64,000 nt of DNA, taken from assembly GCF_030363035.1 (NCBI RefSeq), contig NZ_JAUCMN010000006.1, forward strand, positions 62,001 to 126,000. Reading direction: 5' to 3'. Made by a program: the position numbers and the translations under genes. Source of the DNA: Curtobacterium caseinilyticum (GTDB lineage Bacteria; Actinomycetota; Actinomycetes; Actinomycetales; Microbacteriaceae). The notes beneath the pieces were generated by a model. It was not told the origin of the DNA. It saw only the letters and a list, made by a program, of their open reading frames with translations, and did no database searches. Of this stretch, positions 7,836-17,178 are shown one piece after another (the stretch's first letter is position 1; each line of letters opens with the position of its first letter).

Positions 7836-10208
7836 TCAGGCGCCGTCGGGCGCCAGGGAGCCGGTCAGGGGCTGGCCCGACGACCGCGTGGCGAAGCACG
7901 AGATCGAGCGGTTCCCGCTGTCCCTCGTCGCCTGGTCGGGCGCGTAGGAGCCCTGCACCTGGACGTCCCCGTAGGCGGCCGCCGCAGCCGTGTCGATGGC
8001 CTGCGAGCTCTGGCAGACCTGCGAGGCCTGCGCCCCGAGGGCGTCCGATCCCGGCCACTGCTGGCCGCGCACCGGCACGCGCGCGGTCAGCTGCGCGATG
8101 TGCTGCACGCTGCAGTCGACCACCGTGTAGGTCTCCGACCACGCGTTCGTGAAGGGTGACAGGCACTCGCCGCCGGCCAGCTCGTTCCACGGGTGCACCC
8201 CGGGTGCCGCGGGGGTCGTGGCGAACTGCAGCGTCTGGGCCTGGGACTGGGACTCCGGCGTCGACGACGGTGCCGCGGCCTCCTGCGACGGGGCTGCCGA
8301 GGGTGCGGCGGCCTGCGAGGACGTCGACGCTGCGGGGGCGCTCTCCTCGTCGATCGAGTTGCCGAGGATCCAGCGGGTGAGCCCGAACACGGCGACGAGC
8401 AGCACGACGATGAGCACGACGGCGCCGACGATCAGGAGCTGCTTGCCGCGCTTGCCCTCGCTGCGCAGGCGGCCGAACCCCTCGTTGATGAAGTTGTCGC
8501 GGTCGCCGTTGCCGTTGCCGCCGGACCCGGCGGCCGGGCCGGTCGCCGCCGCACCGTACCTCGTGCGGCCCGGGCCCGGTGCGTGTGCGGGTGCTGCGGG
8601 CCGGGCGCCCTCGCCGACGGCCGGCATCATGCGTGTGCCGGCATCGTCCGGGTCGTACCCGGTCCCGCCGAGCTGGCCGACGGCCGCGGTGCCGAACAGG
8701 TCCTTGATGGCGCTCGTGTCGCTCGTCTCGCGGCCGTCCCACTCGGACTGGTCGAGGTCCTCCGGAGCGGCGGCGGGCAGACGACCGGCGCGGCCGTCCT
8801 GGTCGTCGTCGTGCGGCCCCGCGCCGGAGCGGCCGGCGTCGGAGCGGACGGCGTCGGAGCGGCTGGTGTCGGAGCGGCTGGCGTCGGCGAGCGCGCCGAG
8901 GTCCTGCCCGACCGAGGGTGGCAGGTGCGCGGGGTACGCGCTGGTGGTCTCGGGAGCGGCGGGCTCGACCAGGGGCGGAGCGGCGGCCGGGGGCACGGTG
9001 TCGTCGGGCTCGGTGTCGTCGGGCACGGTGCCATCGGGCACGGTCCACCAGGGAGTGGCGGACACCGGGGTCGGAGCCGGCGTCTCGGCGTCGGGCGAGC
9101 GTCCGTCGGCAGGAGCGGGCAGCGCGGTCGTCGCAGCAGCGTCCTCGTCCGCGGCGGGCAGCGCGGTCGTCGCCGCAGCGTCCTCGCCCGCGGCGGGCAG
9201 CGCGGTCGTCGCCGCAGCGTCCCCGCGCGGAGCCGGCAGCAGTCCGGTCGGCAGCCCGCCTGCGGGGGTGTCGACCTCGCCGGACACGACGTCGTCGTCG
9301 GCCTCGTCGGCGAGCGACCACGAACCCGCGCCGAACGCGGTGGTGTCGAAGCGGTCGGTGGTCAGCGTCGTCGGGACCTCGCCGGTCTCGTCGTCACGGA
9401 TCGCCCAGTCGAAGGGCCGCTCGGCCGCAGCACCACCGACCGCGCCGGCACCCGCACCGTCGGCATCGTCGACGGCCTGCAGTCGCAGCAGCTCGGTGAA
9501 GCTCGGGGGCTCGTTCGTCGGCGCGGCCGGCGTCGGCGGCAGCACGTTCCCGACCCCGATCGGCTGCGCGACCGGACCGGTCGGCGTCGGCTCGGGTGCC
9601 GGCGGCTGCGACCCCGTCGCCCGGCCGAGCCAGTCGACGTCGCTGCGGCCCTGCCCGAAGGGGTCGGTCCGACGGCGTTCCTCGTCGACTGCCCGGTTCT
9701 CGGCGGCGCGCTGGTCACGGTGGCGCATCGCCGTCGGCAGCGAGATCGAGGACGGGTGTGACGCCGTGCTCGTCGGCGGCACCGGCGCCGCGGGCGGGAT
9801 CCGGTCGCCCAGGGTCTCCCGCTGGTGCTCCACGGCCGCCTGCGGGTTCACCGACGGCTCGCGCAGCTCGTCGCTCATCGGGATGGCCTGCGTCGCACCC
9901 GCGTCCTCGTCATCGGGCCCCGACGACCCAGCCGAGGTCCCCTGGCTCGTGACACCCGGCTCCGGCTCGAACGGCTCGGGCAGCGGCGCCCCCGTCTCGC
10001 GGGCAGCCCGCTCGGCCTCGCGCCGCTCGCGGCGCGAGGGCCAGTCGTCCTCCGCACGCGGCGCACCGAAGATGTCGGCGGCGCTCCGGAGTCCCCGGAA
10101 CGGAGCGTCCGAGGCGGACGCGCGCTGGGCCTCCTGTCCGTCCGTCCCGTCTGCCGGGCCGGACGGACCGTCGGGTTCGCGCGCGTCGTCCGGACGCTCC
10201 CCGGTCAC
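7836..10208 (-). CDS. Membrane protein with long disordered N-terminus and septum-formation-type C-terminal domain
   Basis: About 790 residues, starting at a GTG that overlaps the pyrE stop codon by 3 nt, so the two are translationally coupled. The first ~585 residues are low-complexity, rich in Pro, Ala, Asp and Thr and probably cytoplasmic and disordered. They include near-identical TTALPAA repeats and Ser-Asp-x-x-Arg repeats. One membrane helix lies at about 589-610. The exported ~180 residues contain four Cys and resemble the Septum_form family (NELAGGECL, VVDCSVQHIAQ). Function is unknown; a cell-division role is inferred from the domain only. Confidence 0.7.
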   Translation of the reverse strand: MTGERPDDAREPDGPSGPADGTDGQEAQRASASDAPFRGLRSAADIFGAPRAEDDWPSRRERREAERAARETGAPLPEPFEPEPGVTSQGTSAGSSGPDDEDAGATQAIPMSDELREPSVNPQAAVEHQRETLGDRIPPAAPVPPTSTASHPSSISLPTAMRHRDQRAAENRAVDEERRRTDPFGQGRSDVDWLGRATGSQPPAPEPTPTGPVAQPIGVGNVLPPTPAAPTNEPPSFTELLRLQAVDDADGAGAGAVGGAAAERPFDWAIRDDETGEVPTTLTTDRFDTTAFGAGSWSLADEADDDVVSGEVDTPAGGLPTGLLPAPRGDAAATTALPAAGEDAAATTALPAADEDAAATTALPAPADGRSPDAETPAPTPVSATPWWTVPDGTVPDDTEPDDTVPPAAAPPLVEPAAPETTSAYPAHLPPSVGQDLGALADASRSDTSRSDAVRSDAGRSGAGPHDDDQDGRAGRLPAAAPEDLDQSEWDGRETSDTSAIKDLFGTAAVGQLGGTGYDPDDAGTRMMPAVGEGARPAAPAHAPGPGRTRYGAAATGPAAGSGGNGNGDRDNFINEGFGRLRSEGKRGKQLLIVGAVVLIVVLLVAVFGLTRWILGNSIDEESAPAASTSSQAAAPSAAPSQEAAAPSSTPESQSQAQTLQFATTPAAPGVHPWNELAGGECLSPFTNAWSETYTVVDCSVQHIAQLTARVPVRGQQWPGSDALGAQASQVCQSSQAIDTAAAAAYGDVQVQGSYAPDQATRDSGNRSISCFATRSSGQPLTGSLAPDGA
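9118..9230. repeat. In-frame tandem repeat inside the septum-type gene
   Basis: A unit of about 42 bp is repeated nearly three times in tandem. It encodes TTALPAAGEDAAA-like peptides in the disordered region. Copies differ at only a few bases, so the coding length is likely to vary between strains. Confidence 0.7.
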
Positions 10209-10756
10209 GCGCTCAGCCCCAGGTCGGCCAGCCCGATCGCGGCGAAGTAGGGGTACCCGGCGGCCTCGATGCGCTCCTTCGCGCCGGTGTCGCGGTCCAC
10301 GACGACGGCGACGGCCGCGATGATCGCGCCCTCGCGCTCGAGTGCCTCGGCAGCCTTGAGCGGGGAGCCGCCGGTGGTGGAGGTGTCCTCGAGGACGACG
10401 ACGCGCTTGCCGCGGACGTCCGGGCCCTCGACCTGGCGGCCGCGACCGTGGTCCTTCGGCTCCTTGCGCACGACGAATGCGTCGTACGCGAGCCCGCGGG
10501 CGGCTGCCTGGTGCAGGACCGCGCTCGCGATCGGGTCGGCTCCCATGGTCAGGCCACCGACCGCGTCGACGTCCGGCACCTGCTGCAGCAGGTCGGTCAT
10601 GACCTGTCCGATGAGCGGCGCGACGCGGTGGTCGAGGCTCACCTTCCGCAGGTCGATGTAGTACGACGCCTGCTTGCCGCTCGTCAGCGTGAAGTCGCCG
10701 TGGAACACCGCATCGTCGGAGATGTGCTGGATCAACTGGTCGCGCGTGTCGGTCAC
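10205..10756 (-). CDS. pyrE: Orotate phosphoribosyltransferase
   Basis: 183 residues. It transfers the phosphoribosyl group of PRPP to orotate to form OMP in de novo pyrimidine synthesis. The PRPP-binding motif VVVLEDTSTTGGS is intact. The N-terminal FTLTSGKQASYYIDLR and the catalytic-loop segment VVRKEPKDHGRG are typical. The GTG start at 10756 follows TACCCT (10765-10770) by 8 nt, suggesting a leaderless message. The longer upstream frame is antisense to the next gene. The septum-type gene follows in the same transcript. Confidence 0.92.
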   Translation of the reverse strand: MTDTRDQLIQHISDDAVFHGDFTLTSGKQASYYIDLRKVSLDHRVAPLIGQVMTDLLQQVPDVDAVGGLTMGADPIASAVLHQAAARGLAYDAFVVRKEPKDHGRGRQVEGPDVRGKRVVVLEDTSTTGGSPLKAAEALEREGAIIAAVAVVVDRDTGAKERIEAAGYPYFAAIGLADLGLSA

Positions 10757-10840
10757 AGCCCACAAGGGTAGTCGTTCGGCCCCGGATCGCGCCCGTCGGC
10801 CGTCAGCCGCCGTGCGCAGACGGCGCCACGGCGACCTCGG

Positions 10841-10846
10841 TACGCT
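10841..10846 (+). promoter_or_regulatory. -10 hexamer TACGCT, leaderless promoter
   Basis: TACGCT ends 7 nt before the ATG at 10854, and no ribosome-binding site is present in between. Confidence 0.5.
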
Positions 10847-10853
10847 CCGGCTC

Positions 10854-12524
10854 ATGTCCCTGTCCGTCCCGGAGTCGGAGGCGTCGGCCGCTCCCCGACC
10901 CGGTCCACCGCCCCGCCGCGGGCGGGTGGCCGCCGTCGGCCGGGAGGCACTGGGCGCCGCCGTCGCGCTGGCCCTGGCCGTCATCGCCCTCCGACACGTC
11001 GTGGCGACCGAGCGGGTCGCCCTGCTCTGGTACGACGGGGACTCCGTGCTGCTGCCGCTCGTCGAGCGCTCGATCCGGCTCGGGCAGCCGTTCGAGTGGG
11101 CGATGTCGCCGTCGCTGTTCTTCTTCCCCGAGCTCCCGGTGTACCTGCTCTGCTCGCTCGTCACGGCGACGCCGCAGCAGGCGCTCGCGCTCAACGGCGT
11201 GCTCGTGCTGCTCGCCGTGTACGCGCTCGTGCGGGCGGCGGCGAACGAGCTCATGCCGGCAGCGCGACGGTCGGCCCGGATCGCGGTGTCCGCGCTCGCG
11301 CTGGGGTTCGTCACGGCGGTCGTGCTGACGGAGTCGTCGGCGACCGCGGTGTCGCTCGAGCTCGGGTCCCTGCTCCTCACGACCACCTACTACTACGGCG
11401 CCCTGCTCGCCGTGCTCGGCACCGCCGTGCTCGTGCTCCGCACGGTGCGCACGGGCCGGGCGTCGGTCACCGTGCTCGTCGTGACGGTGCTCGTCGCGGC
11501 GTGCACGACGGCGTCGAACCCCCTGTACGTGCCGTGGTCGGCCGGTCCCGTGGTCGTGACCCTCGGGCTCCTCGCCGCCGCACGGCGCGTCCCCTGGCGA
11601 CCGGCGGCGTGGACGTCCGGAGCGCTCGTGGCCGGGTCGGTCGTCGGGTACCTGCTCCGCATCCCGCTCGCGCCGTTCGTGTCCCTCGACCCGTCGACCT
11701 ACGTGCACCCGGACCAGGCCCTGTCGACCCTGGCGTTCTTCGCGGCGCTGACCGACGACCGCGCGGGCTCTGCGGCGGGTGACGCGGGGCTGCTGCTGCT
11801 GTTCGTCGGCGTGCTCCTCGCAGCCGGCGGCACCGTGTGGGCGTGGCGGGTGCGGACGGCGCGGACGGTGCTCGTGGCGACGGTCCTGCCGCTCGTGACC
11901 GTCGTGGCCGTCTCCGTCGGGGTGGTCGTCGCCGGCTCACCGACGCCGCGGTACCTGGAACCCGTCGTGACGGCACCGCTCCTGGCACTCGTCGCCGTCG
12001 CGGAACTCGCGCGCACCGCCGTCCGCCGGACCCGGGTGCACCGCCCGCGGCGGACGGTCCGCCTGGTGCTCGCGGTCGCGGCCGCCCTCGTGCTGGTGAC
12101 CGGCATCGCCACGGCGCCGGGCACGGTCGCCGCGGTCGCCACCGCGCGGTACACGCCTGCCGCGTGCCTGGACCGCTGGGCGGACGGTCGCCAGGTCACC
12201 GGCGTCGGGCAGTTCTGGACGGTCCGGCCCCTGGCGGCGTACGCGTCGACCGACGTCGAGCTGCTGCAGGTCAAGGACACGTTCGAGACGTACCCGTGGC
12301 TCGTCGACCTCGGGGCCTACCGCGACGCGGAGCCGACGTTCGTCGTGATCGGGGCGAACGACCTCTGGACCACCGCGGTGGAGGACTCCCTCGGCGCCCC
12401 GGCGACGATCACGCACTGCACCGGGTTCGACGTCTACGACTACGCGGGCACCCCGGGAGCCGCGGTGCTGCAGCGCGACGTGGTGGGCAGCGCCGACCGG
12501 ATCCGGCGCGAGCGGGGGTTCTGA
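10854..12524 (+). CDS. Multipass membrane protein, glycosyltransferase-C-like architecture
   Basis: 556 residues with about ten to twelve predicted membrane helices, a first external loop containing the acidic YDGDS segment, and a soluble C-terminal region of about 140 residues. This layout recalls polyprenyl-phosphate-sugar-dependent (GT-C) transferases, but no diagnostic motif is certain. ATG at 10854 is chosen over an upstream frame because it follows TACGCT at leaderless distance and the upstream segment is antisense to pyrE. It is divergent from pyrE and followed by the M23 hydrolase. Confidence 0.65.
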   Translation: MSLSVPESEASAAPRPGPPPRRGRVAAVGREALGAAVALALAVIALRHVVATERVALLWYDGDSVLLPLVERSIRLGQPFEWAMSPSLFFFPELPVYLLCSLVTATPQQALALNGVLVLLAVYALVRAAANELMPAARRSARIAVSALALGFVTAVVLTESSATAVSLELGSLLLTTTYYYGALLAVLGTAVLVLRTVRTGRASVTVLVVTVLVAACTTASNPLYVPWSAGPVVVTLGLLAAARRVPWRPAAWTSGALVAGSVVGYLLRIPLAPFVSLDPSTYVHPDQALSTLAFFAALTDDRAGSAAGDAGLLLLFVGVLLAAGGTVWAWRVRTARTVLVATVLPLVTVVAVSVGVVVAGSPTPRYLEPVVTAPLLALVAVAELARTAVRRTRVHRPRRTVRLVLAVAAALVLVTGIATAPGTVAAVATARYTPAACLDRWADGRQVTGVGQFWTVRPLAAYASTDVELLQVKDTFETYPWLVDLGAYRDAEPTFVVIGANDLWTTAVEDSLGAPATITHCTGFDVYDYAGTPGAAVLQRDVVGSADRIRRERGF

Positions 12525-12594
12525 GCCGGACGCCCGGACGAGCGGGAGTTGTCCACAGGCGGCGCGGCGGCGTGTCGGATCGTCTGTACGGATG

Positions 12595-12600
12595 TATAGG
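12595..12600 (+). promoter_or_regulatory. -10 hexamer TATAGG, leaderless promoter
   Basis: TATAGG ends 9 nt before GTG 12610. It overlaps the alternative ATG at 12592, which therefore cannot lie on the transcript from this promoter. This decides the start of the next gene. Confidence 0.6.
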
Positions 12601-12609
12601 CTCGACCCC

Positions 12610-13977
12610 GTGACTCGTCCCGCCAGCCACCGCGTCCCGCGCCCCACCGTTCGTCTGCGACTCCTCGCCACCGGTCTGGCCCTGGCCGGTCTGCTCGCGA
12701 CGGTGCTCGTCGACGCGCCGAGCGCCAGTGCCGCGAAGTACCCGTCATGGGACGAGGTCATGGCCGCTCGCGGGCAGGAGTCCGCGAAGCAGGAGCAGAT
12801 CACCCAGATCCGCGGCATCATCTCGGGCCTCGCGGACGAGGTCAAGGCGGCCGAGGCCGAGGCGAAGCGCCTCGGCGACGACTTCTTCGAGGCGCAGAGC
12901 GACGCGCAGGACGCCGCCGAGAAGGAGCAGAAGCTCCGGGCCGACGCCGAGGAGCACGCCGAGATCGCCGAGCGCAGCGCGTCGCAGGCCGGGCAGTTCG
13001 CGGCGCAGATGGCCCGGCACGGCGGTGCGGACGTCACCGCGTCGGTGCTGGCCGAGGGCGAGGACGCCCGCGACCTGCTGTACGACCTCGGTGCGCTGAG
13101 CAAGCTGTCGGAGCAGGCCGAACGGGTCGAAGCAGCGGCCAGCGCGGACGCCGCGGTCGCCCGCTCGCTGACGGCCCAAGCGGACCGGGCGTCGAAGGCA
13201 CTGGACGAGCTCGCGGCCGAGGCCGAGCGGAAGATGCAGGCGGCACAGGCGGCGGCCGACAAGGTGCAGACCGCCTACGACGAGCAGCAGGAGAACAAGG
13301 CGCGGCTCGACGCACAGCTCGCGACGCTCACCTCTGGGCGCATCCGGACCGAGGCCGAGTTCGCCGAGGGCGAGAAGGTCCGCAAGGCGGCAGAGGAGAA
13401 GGCCCGGCGCGAAGCCGCCGAGGCAGCGCGGCGCGAACTCGAGCGCCAGCGTGCGGCAGCGGCGGCGGCCGCGAACTCCGGCGGTGGCGGTGGCGGTGGC
13501 GGTGGCGGGGGCGCTCCCGTCGGCGGCACGGGTGGCGGTGGAGGCGGCGGCGTCGGCTCCGGGTCGGGCACCGGCTGGGTGCGCCCCGGCGGCGGGTACG
13601 TCATCAGCCCGTACGGGTACCGCGTGCACCCGATCACCGGACGCGTCACGAAGCACGACGGCCTCGACCTGACGAGCGGCTGCTCGACGGCGATCGTCGC
13701 GGCGGCAGCGGGCACCGTGGAGTACGTCGGCTGGTACGGCGGCTACGGCAACTACGTCCGCATCAACCACGGCGGCGGTGTCTCGACCGCGTACGGCCAC
13801 ATCGTGAACGGCGGCTTCCGGGTCTCCCCCGGCCAGCGCGTCTCGGCCGGGCAGCTCATCGCCCTGGTCGGCTCGACGGGCAACTCGACGGGCTGCCACC
13901 TGCACTTCGAGGTCCACATCGGCGGCGCGACCACCGACCCGGCACCCTTCATGGCGGCGCGGGGCGTCGGCCTCTAG
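12610..13977 (+). CDS. Secreted M23-family peptidoglycan endopeptidase with coiled coil
   Basis: 455 residues from GTG 12610. A signal peptide (LLATGLALAGLLATV, cleavage after SASA) precedes a long charged coiled coil (about 40-275), a poly-Gly linker (about 290-325) and a LytM/M23 domain (about 335-455). The zinc ligands are visible as HDGLDL (H-x3-D) and HLHFEVH (H-x-H). It should cut peptidoglycan cross-links in the wall. The coiled coil resembles the EnvC/NlpD or actinobacterial RipA type arrangement used to hold such enzymes inactive or bind partners. Confidence 0.88.
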   Translation: MTRPASHRVPRPTVRLRLLATGLALAGLLATVLVDAPSASAAKYPSWDEVMAARGQESAKQEQITQIRGIISGLADEVKAAEAEAKRLGDDFFEAQSDAQDAAEKEQKLRADAEEHAEIAERSASQAGQFAAQMARHGGADVTASVLAEGEDARDLLYDLGALSKLSEQAERVEAAASADAAVARSLTAQADRASKALDELAAEAERKMQAAQAAADKVQTAYDEQQENKARLDAQLATLTSGRIRTEAEFAEGEKVRKAAEEKARREAAEAARRELERQRAAAAAAANSGGGGGGGGGGGAPVGGTGGGGGGGVGSGSGTGWVRPGGGYVISPYGYRVHPITGRVTKHDGLDLTSGCSTAIVAAAAGTVEYVGWYGGYGNYVRINHGGGVSTAYGHIVNGGFRVSPGQRVSAGQLIALVGSTGNSTGCHLHFEVHIGGATTDPAPFMAARGVGL

Positions 13978-14026
13978 CCAGGAGCGGACACCGCGAGCGC
14001 GCGAGCAGCGTGCCAGCCGTCACCGG

Positions 14027-14032
14027 TAGGTT
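14027..14032 (+). promoter_or_regulatory. -10 hexamer TAGGTT, leaderless promoter
   Basis: TAGGTT ends 7 nt before the ATG at 14040, with no ribosome site between them. It implies that the exonuclease gene has its own start despite lying only 62 bp after the hydrolase stop. Confidence 0.5.
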
Positions 14033-14039
14033 CGATCCC

Positions 14040-14876
14040 ATGCGCGTGGCGACCTGGAACGTGAACTCCGTCCGCACCCGAGTGGGCCGGATCGTCGACT
14101 GGCTGGTGCGCGAGGACGTCGACGTCCTCGGCATGCAGGAGATCAAGTGCAAGCCCGAGCAGTTCCCGGTCGAGGCGTTCGAGGCCGCCGGGTACCAGGT
14201 CGAGGCGCACGGCCTCAACCAGTGGAACGGTGTGGCGTTCGCCAGCCGTCTGCCGATGGAGGACGTGACGCGGGACTTCCCCGGGCAGCCCGGGTTCCTC
14301 AAGGGCCAGGAGGGGCCGGACCTGCCGGTCGAGGCCCGTGCGATCGGCGTCACGGTCGAGGGTGTGCGCCTCTGGAGCCTCTACGTGCCGAACGGCCGCG
14401 AGCTCGGCGACCCGCACTACACGTACAAGCTCGACTGGCTCGCGCAGCTGGCCGACCGCACCACCGAGTGGCTCGAGGCCGAGCCCGACACCCCGCTCGC
14501 ACTGATGGGCGACTGGAACGTGGCGCCGCTCGACCAGGACGTCTGGGACGTGCGCGTCTTCGAGGGTGCGACCCACGTCAGCGAGCCCGAGCGTGCGGCG
14601 TTCCGCGAGTTCGAGGCGCGGGGGCTGCAGGACGTCGTCCGCCCGATCGTGCCCGATGGCTACACGTACTGGGACTACAAGCAGCTCCGCTTCCCCCGCA
14701 ACGAGGGCATGCGCATCGACTTCGTGCTCGGCTCACAGGCGTTCGCGGACGTCACCGTCGGCGCCACGATCCACCGCGACGAGCGCAAGGGCGACGCGCC
14801 GAGCGACCACGTCCCGGTGTCGGTCGACCTCGACCTGGAGACCTCGCTCGACGACGACCGCCCGATGATCTTCTGA
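14040..14876 (+). CDS. xth: Exodeoxyribonuclease III / AP endonuclease
   Basis: 278 residues of the exonuclease-endonuclease-phosphatase fold. Visible active-site signatures are WNVNSVRTR, MQEIK (metal ligand Glu34), the catalytic region YVPNGRE, GDWNVAP, and the terminal SDHVPV with its catalytic His. The enzyme removes 3' blocking groups and cleaves at abasic sites in base excision repair. Length is normal for the family. The gene symbol is by family. Confidence 0.9.
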   Translation: MRVATWNVNSVRTRVGRIVDWLVREDVDVLGMQEIKCKPEQFPVEAFEAAGYQVEAHGLNQWNGVAFASRLPMEDVTRDFPGQPGFLKGQEGPDLPVEARAIGVTVEGVRLWSLYVPNGRELGDPHYTYKLDWLAQLADRTTEWLEAEPDTPLALMGDWNVAPLDQDVWDVRVFEGATHVSEPERAAFREFEARGLQDVVRPIVPDGYTYWDYKQLRFPRNEGMRIDFVLGSQAFADVTVGATIHRDERKGDAPSDHVPVSVDLDLETSLDDDRPMIF

Positions 14877-14937
14877 CACCGACCGCCACCCCGGCGCAGG
14901 CACAGCGGGGCGCGGGCGCGGGCGCCGGCGCCGGCGC

Positions 14938-15870
14938 CTACGGGTGCAGGAGCGCGGCGACGACGACCAGGACGGGCACGGCGCCGACGGTCGAGATGAG
15001 CACGACGTCCCGCGCCACCGGCACGGCCGCCTGGTACCGCTGGGCGTAGTTGAACACGTTCTGCGCCGCGGGCAGGGCCCCGAGGGTCGTCAGCACGAAG
15101 ACGTCCTGGTCGTCGAGACCGAACACGAACCGCGCGACGACGAACGCCACCGCCGGCATCACGAGCAGCTTGAGCGCCGAGGCGACGAGCACGTCCGGTC
15201 GGATCGCCGGGTCACGGAGCGGTGCGGCGCCGTGCAGGCTCATCCCGAAGGACAGCAGCACGACCGGCACCGCCGCGGCACCCACCAGCGAGAACGGCTC
15301 GAGCACCGGCGCCGGCAACTCGATCCGCAGCGCCGAGCAGACCAAGCCGGCGAGCGAGGCGATGATGATCGGGTTCCGGAACGGCCCCGCCAGACGCGCG
15401 CGCCAGCCGCCCCCGCCCGCGGTCGCCGCGTCGAGCACGGTGAGGGCCAGCGGTGCGAGCACGACGAGCTGCAGCAGGATCACCGGGACGACCGCGGTCG
15501 CCTGCCCGAGCACGTAGACGGCGACGGGGAGTCCGATGTTGTTGGCGTTGACGTAGCCGGAGGCCAGCGCCCCGACCGTGGTCGTCGCGACCGACCGCCG
15601 CAGCACCAGGCGGAAGAGGACGACCGCCACGAGCGCCACGGTGACGGCGCTGACGAGCGACACCCAGAGCATCGGTGACAGCAGCGTCTCGATGTGGGCG
15701 GTGGCGATCGTGTGGAACAGCAGACACGGCATCAGCACGAAGAAGGCCAGCCGGCTCATCACGAACTGCGCGTGCGGGCCGAGCAGCCGGACGCGGCCGA
15801 CGACGTACCCGGCGCCGATGATCGCGCCGATGATCGCGAACCCCGTCAACACGCCACCCATCGCCCCCAT
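14938..15870 (-). CDS. AEC (auxin efflux carrier)-family transporter
   Basis: 310 residues with about ten hydrophobic helices in the two five-helix halves of the AEC/BART fold. Typical features are GYVNANNIGLPVAVYVLG in the first half and GALPAAQNVFNYAQRY in the second. Bacterial members export or import organic acids such as malate; the substrate is not predictable. It converges on exonuclease III, with a 61-bp GC-rich gap, and is divergent from the nitroreductase gene. Confidence 0.85.
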   Translation of the reverse strand: MGAMGGVLTGFAIIGAIIGAGYVVGRVRLLGPHAQFVMSRLAFFVLMPCLLFHTIATAHIETLLSPMLWVSLVSAVTVALVAVVLFRLVLRRSVATTTVGALASGYVNANNIGLPVAVYVLGQATAVVPVILLQLVVLAPLALTVLDAATAGGGGWRARLAGPFRNPIIIASLAGLVCSALRIELPAPVLEPFSLVGAAAVPVVLLSFGMSLHGAAPLRDPAIRPDVLVASALKLLVMPAVAFVVARFVFGLDDQDVFVLTTLGALPAAQNVFNYAQRYQAAVPVARDVVLISTVGAVPVLVVVAALLHP

Positions 15871-15954
15871 CCTCGCAGCCCCCTGGGCACCCGGCGTGCA
15901 TGTGACTGCTCACAGGGTGGAAATGCGGAGGCGACCGCCGCCGTTGCACGCACC

Positions 15955-16548
15955 ATGACCGCGACGACTGACACGCTCTCCCGCTCGACCGACTCCAGCC
16001 AGCCGCTCGTGCCGCTGCTCGAGGAACGCTGGAGCCCGCGCTCCTACGACGAGACCGCGACGATCTCGGACGCGCAGTTCGACGCCGTCCTCGAGGCCGC
16101 CCGCTGGGCCGCATCCGCCATGAACCACCAGCCGCGCCGCTTCGTCGCCGGCCGCCGTGGCACCGAGACGTTCGCCAAGATCAACGAGAACCTGCTCGGC
16201 TTCAACGCCGCGTGGGCGTTCCGCGCCAGCGCCCTGGTCGTCGGCGTCCTCGAGACCGTGACCGAGGACGGCGAGCCGCGTCCGTTCGCGCAGTACGACC
16301 TCGGCCAGTCGCTCGCCGCGTTGACCGTGCAGGCCCACGCCGAGGGGCTCCACGTCCACCAGATGGCCGGCATCGACGCCGAGGGCCTCCGCGCCGCGTT
16401 CGACCTGCCCGAGCGCTTCCTCCCCTACACGGTGACCGCCATCGGCACCGTCGCCGACCCGTCGCAGCTCGACGAGAAGGCCGCCGAGCGCGAGGTCGCC
16501 CCGCGCACCCGCCTGCCCCTCGAGGAGGTCGTCCTCGTCAAGGAGTAG
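15955..16548 (+). CDS. Nitroreductase-family flavoprotein
   Basis: 197 residues. RWSPRSYDE near the N-terminus and AARWAASAMNHQPRRF form the FMN phosphate-binding Arg/Ser pattern of the nitroreductase superfamily, and DLGQSLAALTVQAHAEGLHVHQM is the core helix. It probably reduces nitro, quinone or enal compounds using NAD(P)H. The ATG at 15955 is chosen because upstream codons run antisense into the AEC transporter. No good ribosome site is visible. Confidence 0.8.
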   Translation: MTATTDTLSRSTDSSQPLVPLLEERWSPRSYDETATISDAQFDAVLEAARWAASAMNHQPRRFVAGRRGTETFAKINENLLGFNAAWAFRASALVVGVLETVTEDGEPRPFAQYDLGQSLAALTVQAHAEGLHVHQMAGIDAEGLRAAFDLPERFLPYTVTAIGTVADPSQLDEKAAEREVAPRTRLPLEEVVLVKE

Positions 16549-16584
16549 TCCGCACGACGGGCGCCACGACGCGAGACACTGCCG

Positions 16585-16611
16585 GCGCACCACGCGCACC
16601 ACGCGCACCAC
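16585..16611. repeat. Three tandem copies of GCGCACCAC
   Basis: A 9-bp unit repeated three times in the short gap between the nitroreductase and thioesterase genes. No function is evident. Confidence 0.7.
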
Positions 16612-16668
16612 GCCGAGCCACACGACGGCCGGTCCCGACGGGGGCCGGCCGTCGTACCATGTACGGAC

Positions 16669-17127
16669 ATGGATCAGCACCAGCAGCAACCCGACCGCCC
16701 CGTCGACGTCCCCACGGCGCCGGAGATGAACTTCTACACGCGCAAGTGGGTCCGCCCCGAGGACCTCAACGCGAACGGCACCCTGTTCGGCGGGAGCCTC
16801 CTCCGGTGGATCGACGAGGAGGCAGCCGTGTACGCGATCATCCAGCTCGGCAACGGCGCGGTGGTCACGAAGTACATGTCCGAGATCGTCTTCGTGTCGT
16901 CCGCGCGCGAGGGCGACATCGTCGAGATCGGTCTCGTGGCCACCCGCTTCGGCCGGACGTCGCTCACCATGCGCGCCGAGGCCAGGAACCTCTTCACGCA
17001 CCGCAGCATCCTGACCATCGACGAGATCGTCTTCGTCAACCTCGACGAGGACGGCAACCCCGCCCCGCACGGGTACACCGACATCACCTACGCGCGCGAC
17101 CGGGTGCCGAGCACGCACCGGGCCTGA
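16669..17127 (+). CDS. Hotdog-fold acyl-CoA thioesterase
   Basis: 152 residues. The hotdog helix segment TLFGGSLLRWIDEEAA is diagnostic of the YciA/BFIT acyl-CoA hydrolase group, with Asp/Glu in the catalytic position. KYMSEIVFVSSAREGDIVEI and RAEARNLFTHRSILT complete the fold. It hydrolyses acyl-CoA to free acid and CoA. A TACCAT hexamer (16655-16660) ends 8 nt before the ATG, consistent with a leaderless transcript. Confidence 0.85.
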   Translation: MDQHQQQPDRPVDVPTAPEMNFYTRKWVRPEDLNANGTLFGGSLLRWIDEEAAVYAIIQLGNGAVVTKYMSEIVFVSSAREGDIVEIGLVATRFGRTSLTMRAEARNLFTHRSILTIDEIVFVNLDEDGNPAPHGYTDITYARDRVPSTHRA

Positions 17128-17178
17128 ACCGCGGGCGACGGCAGCGACCGGACACGAGCACCTGACAGAATCGGTCCC

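Noticed and set aside
12592-12609. ATG at 12592 as start of the M23 hydrolase
   Set aside because: It overlaps the -10 box TATAGG; GTG at 12610 gives a normal signal peptide and leaderless spacing.
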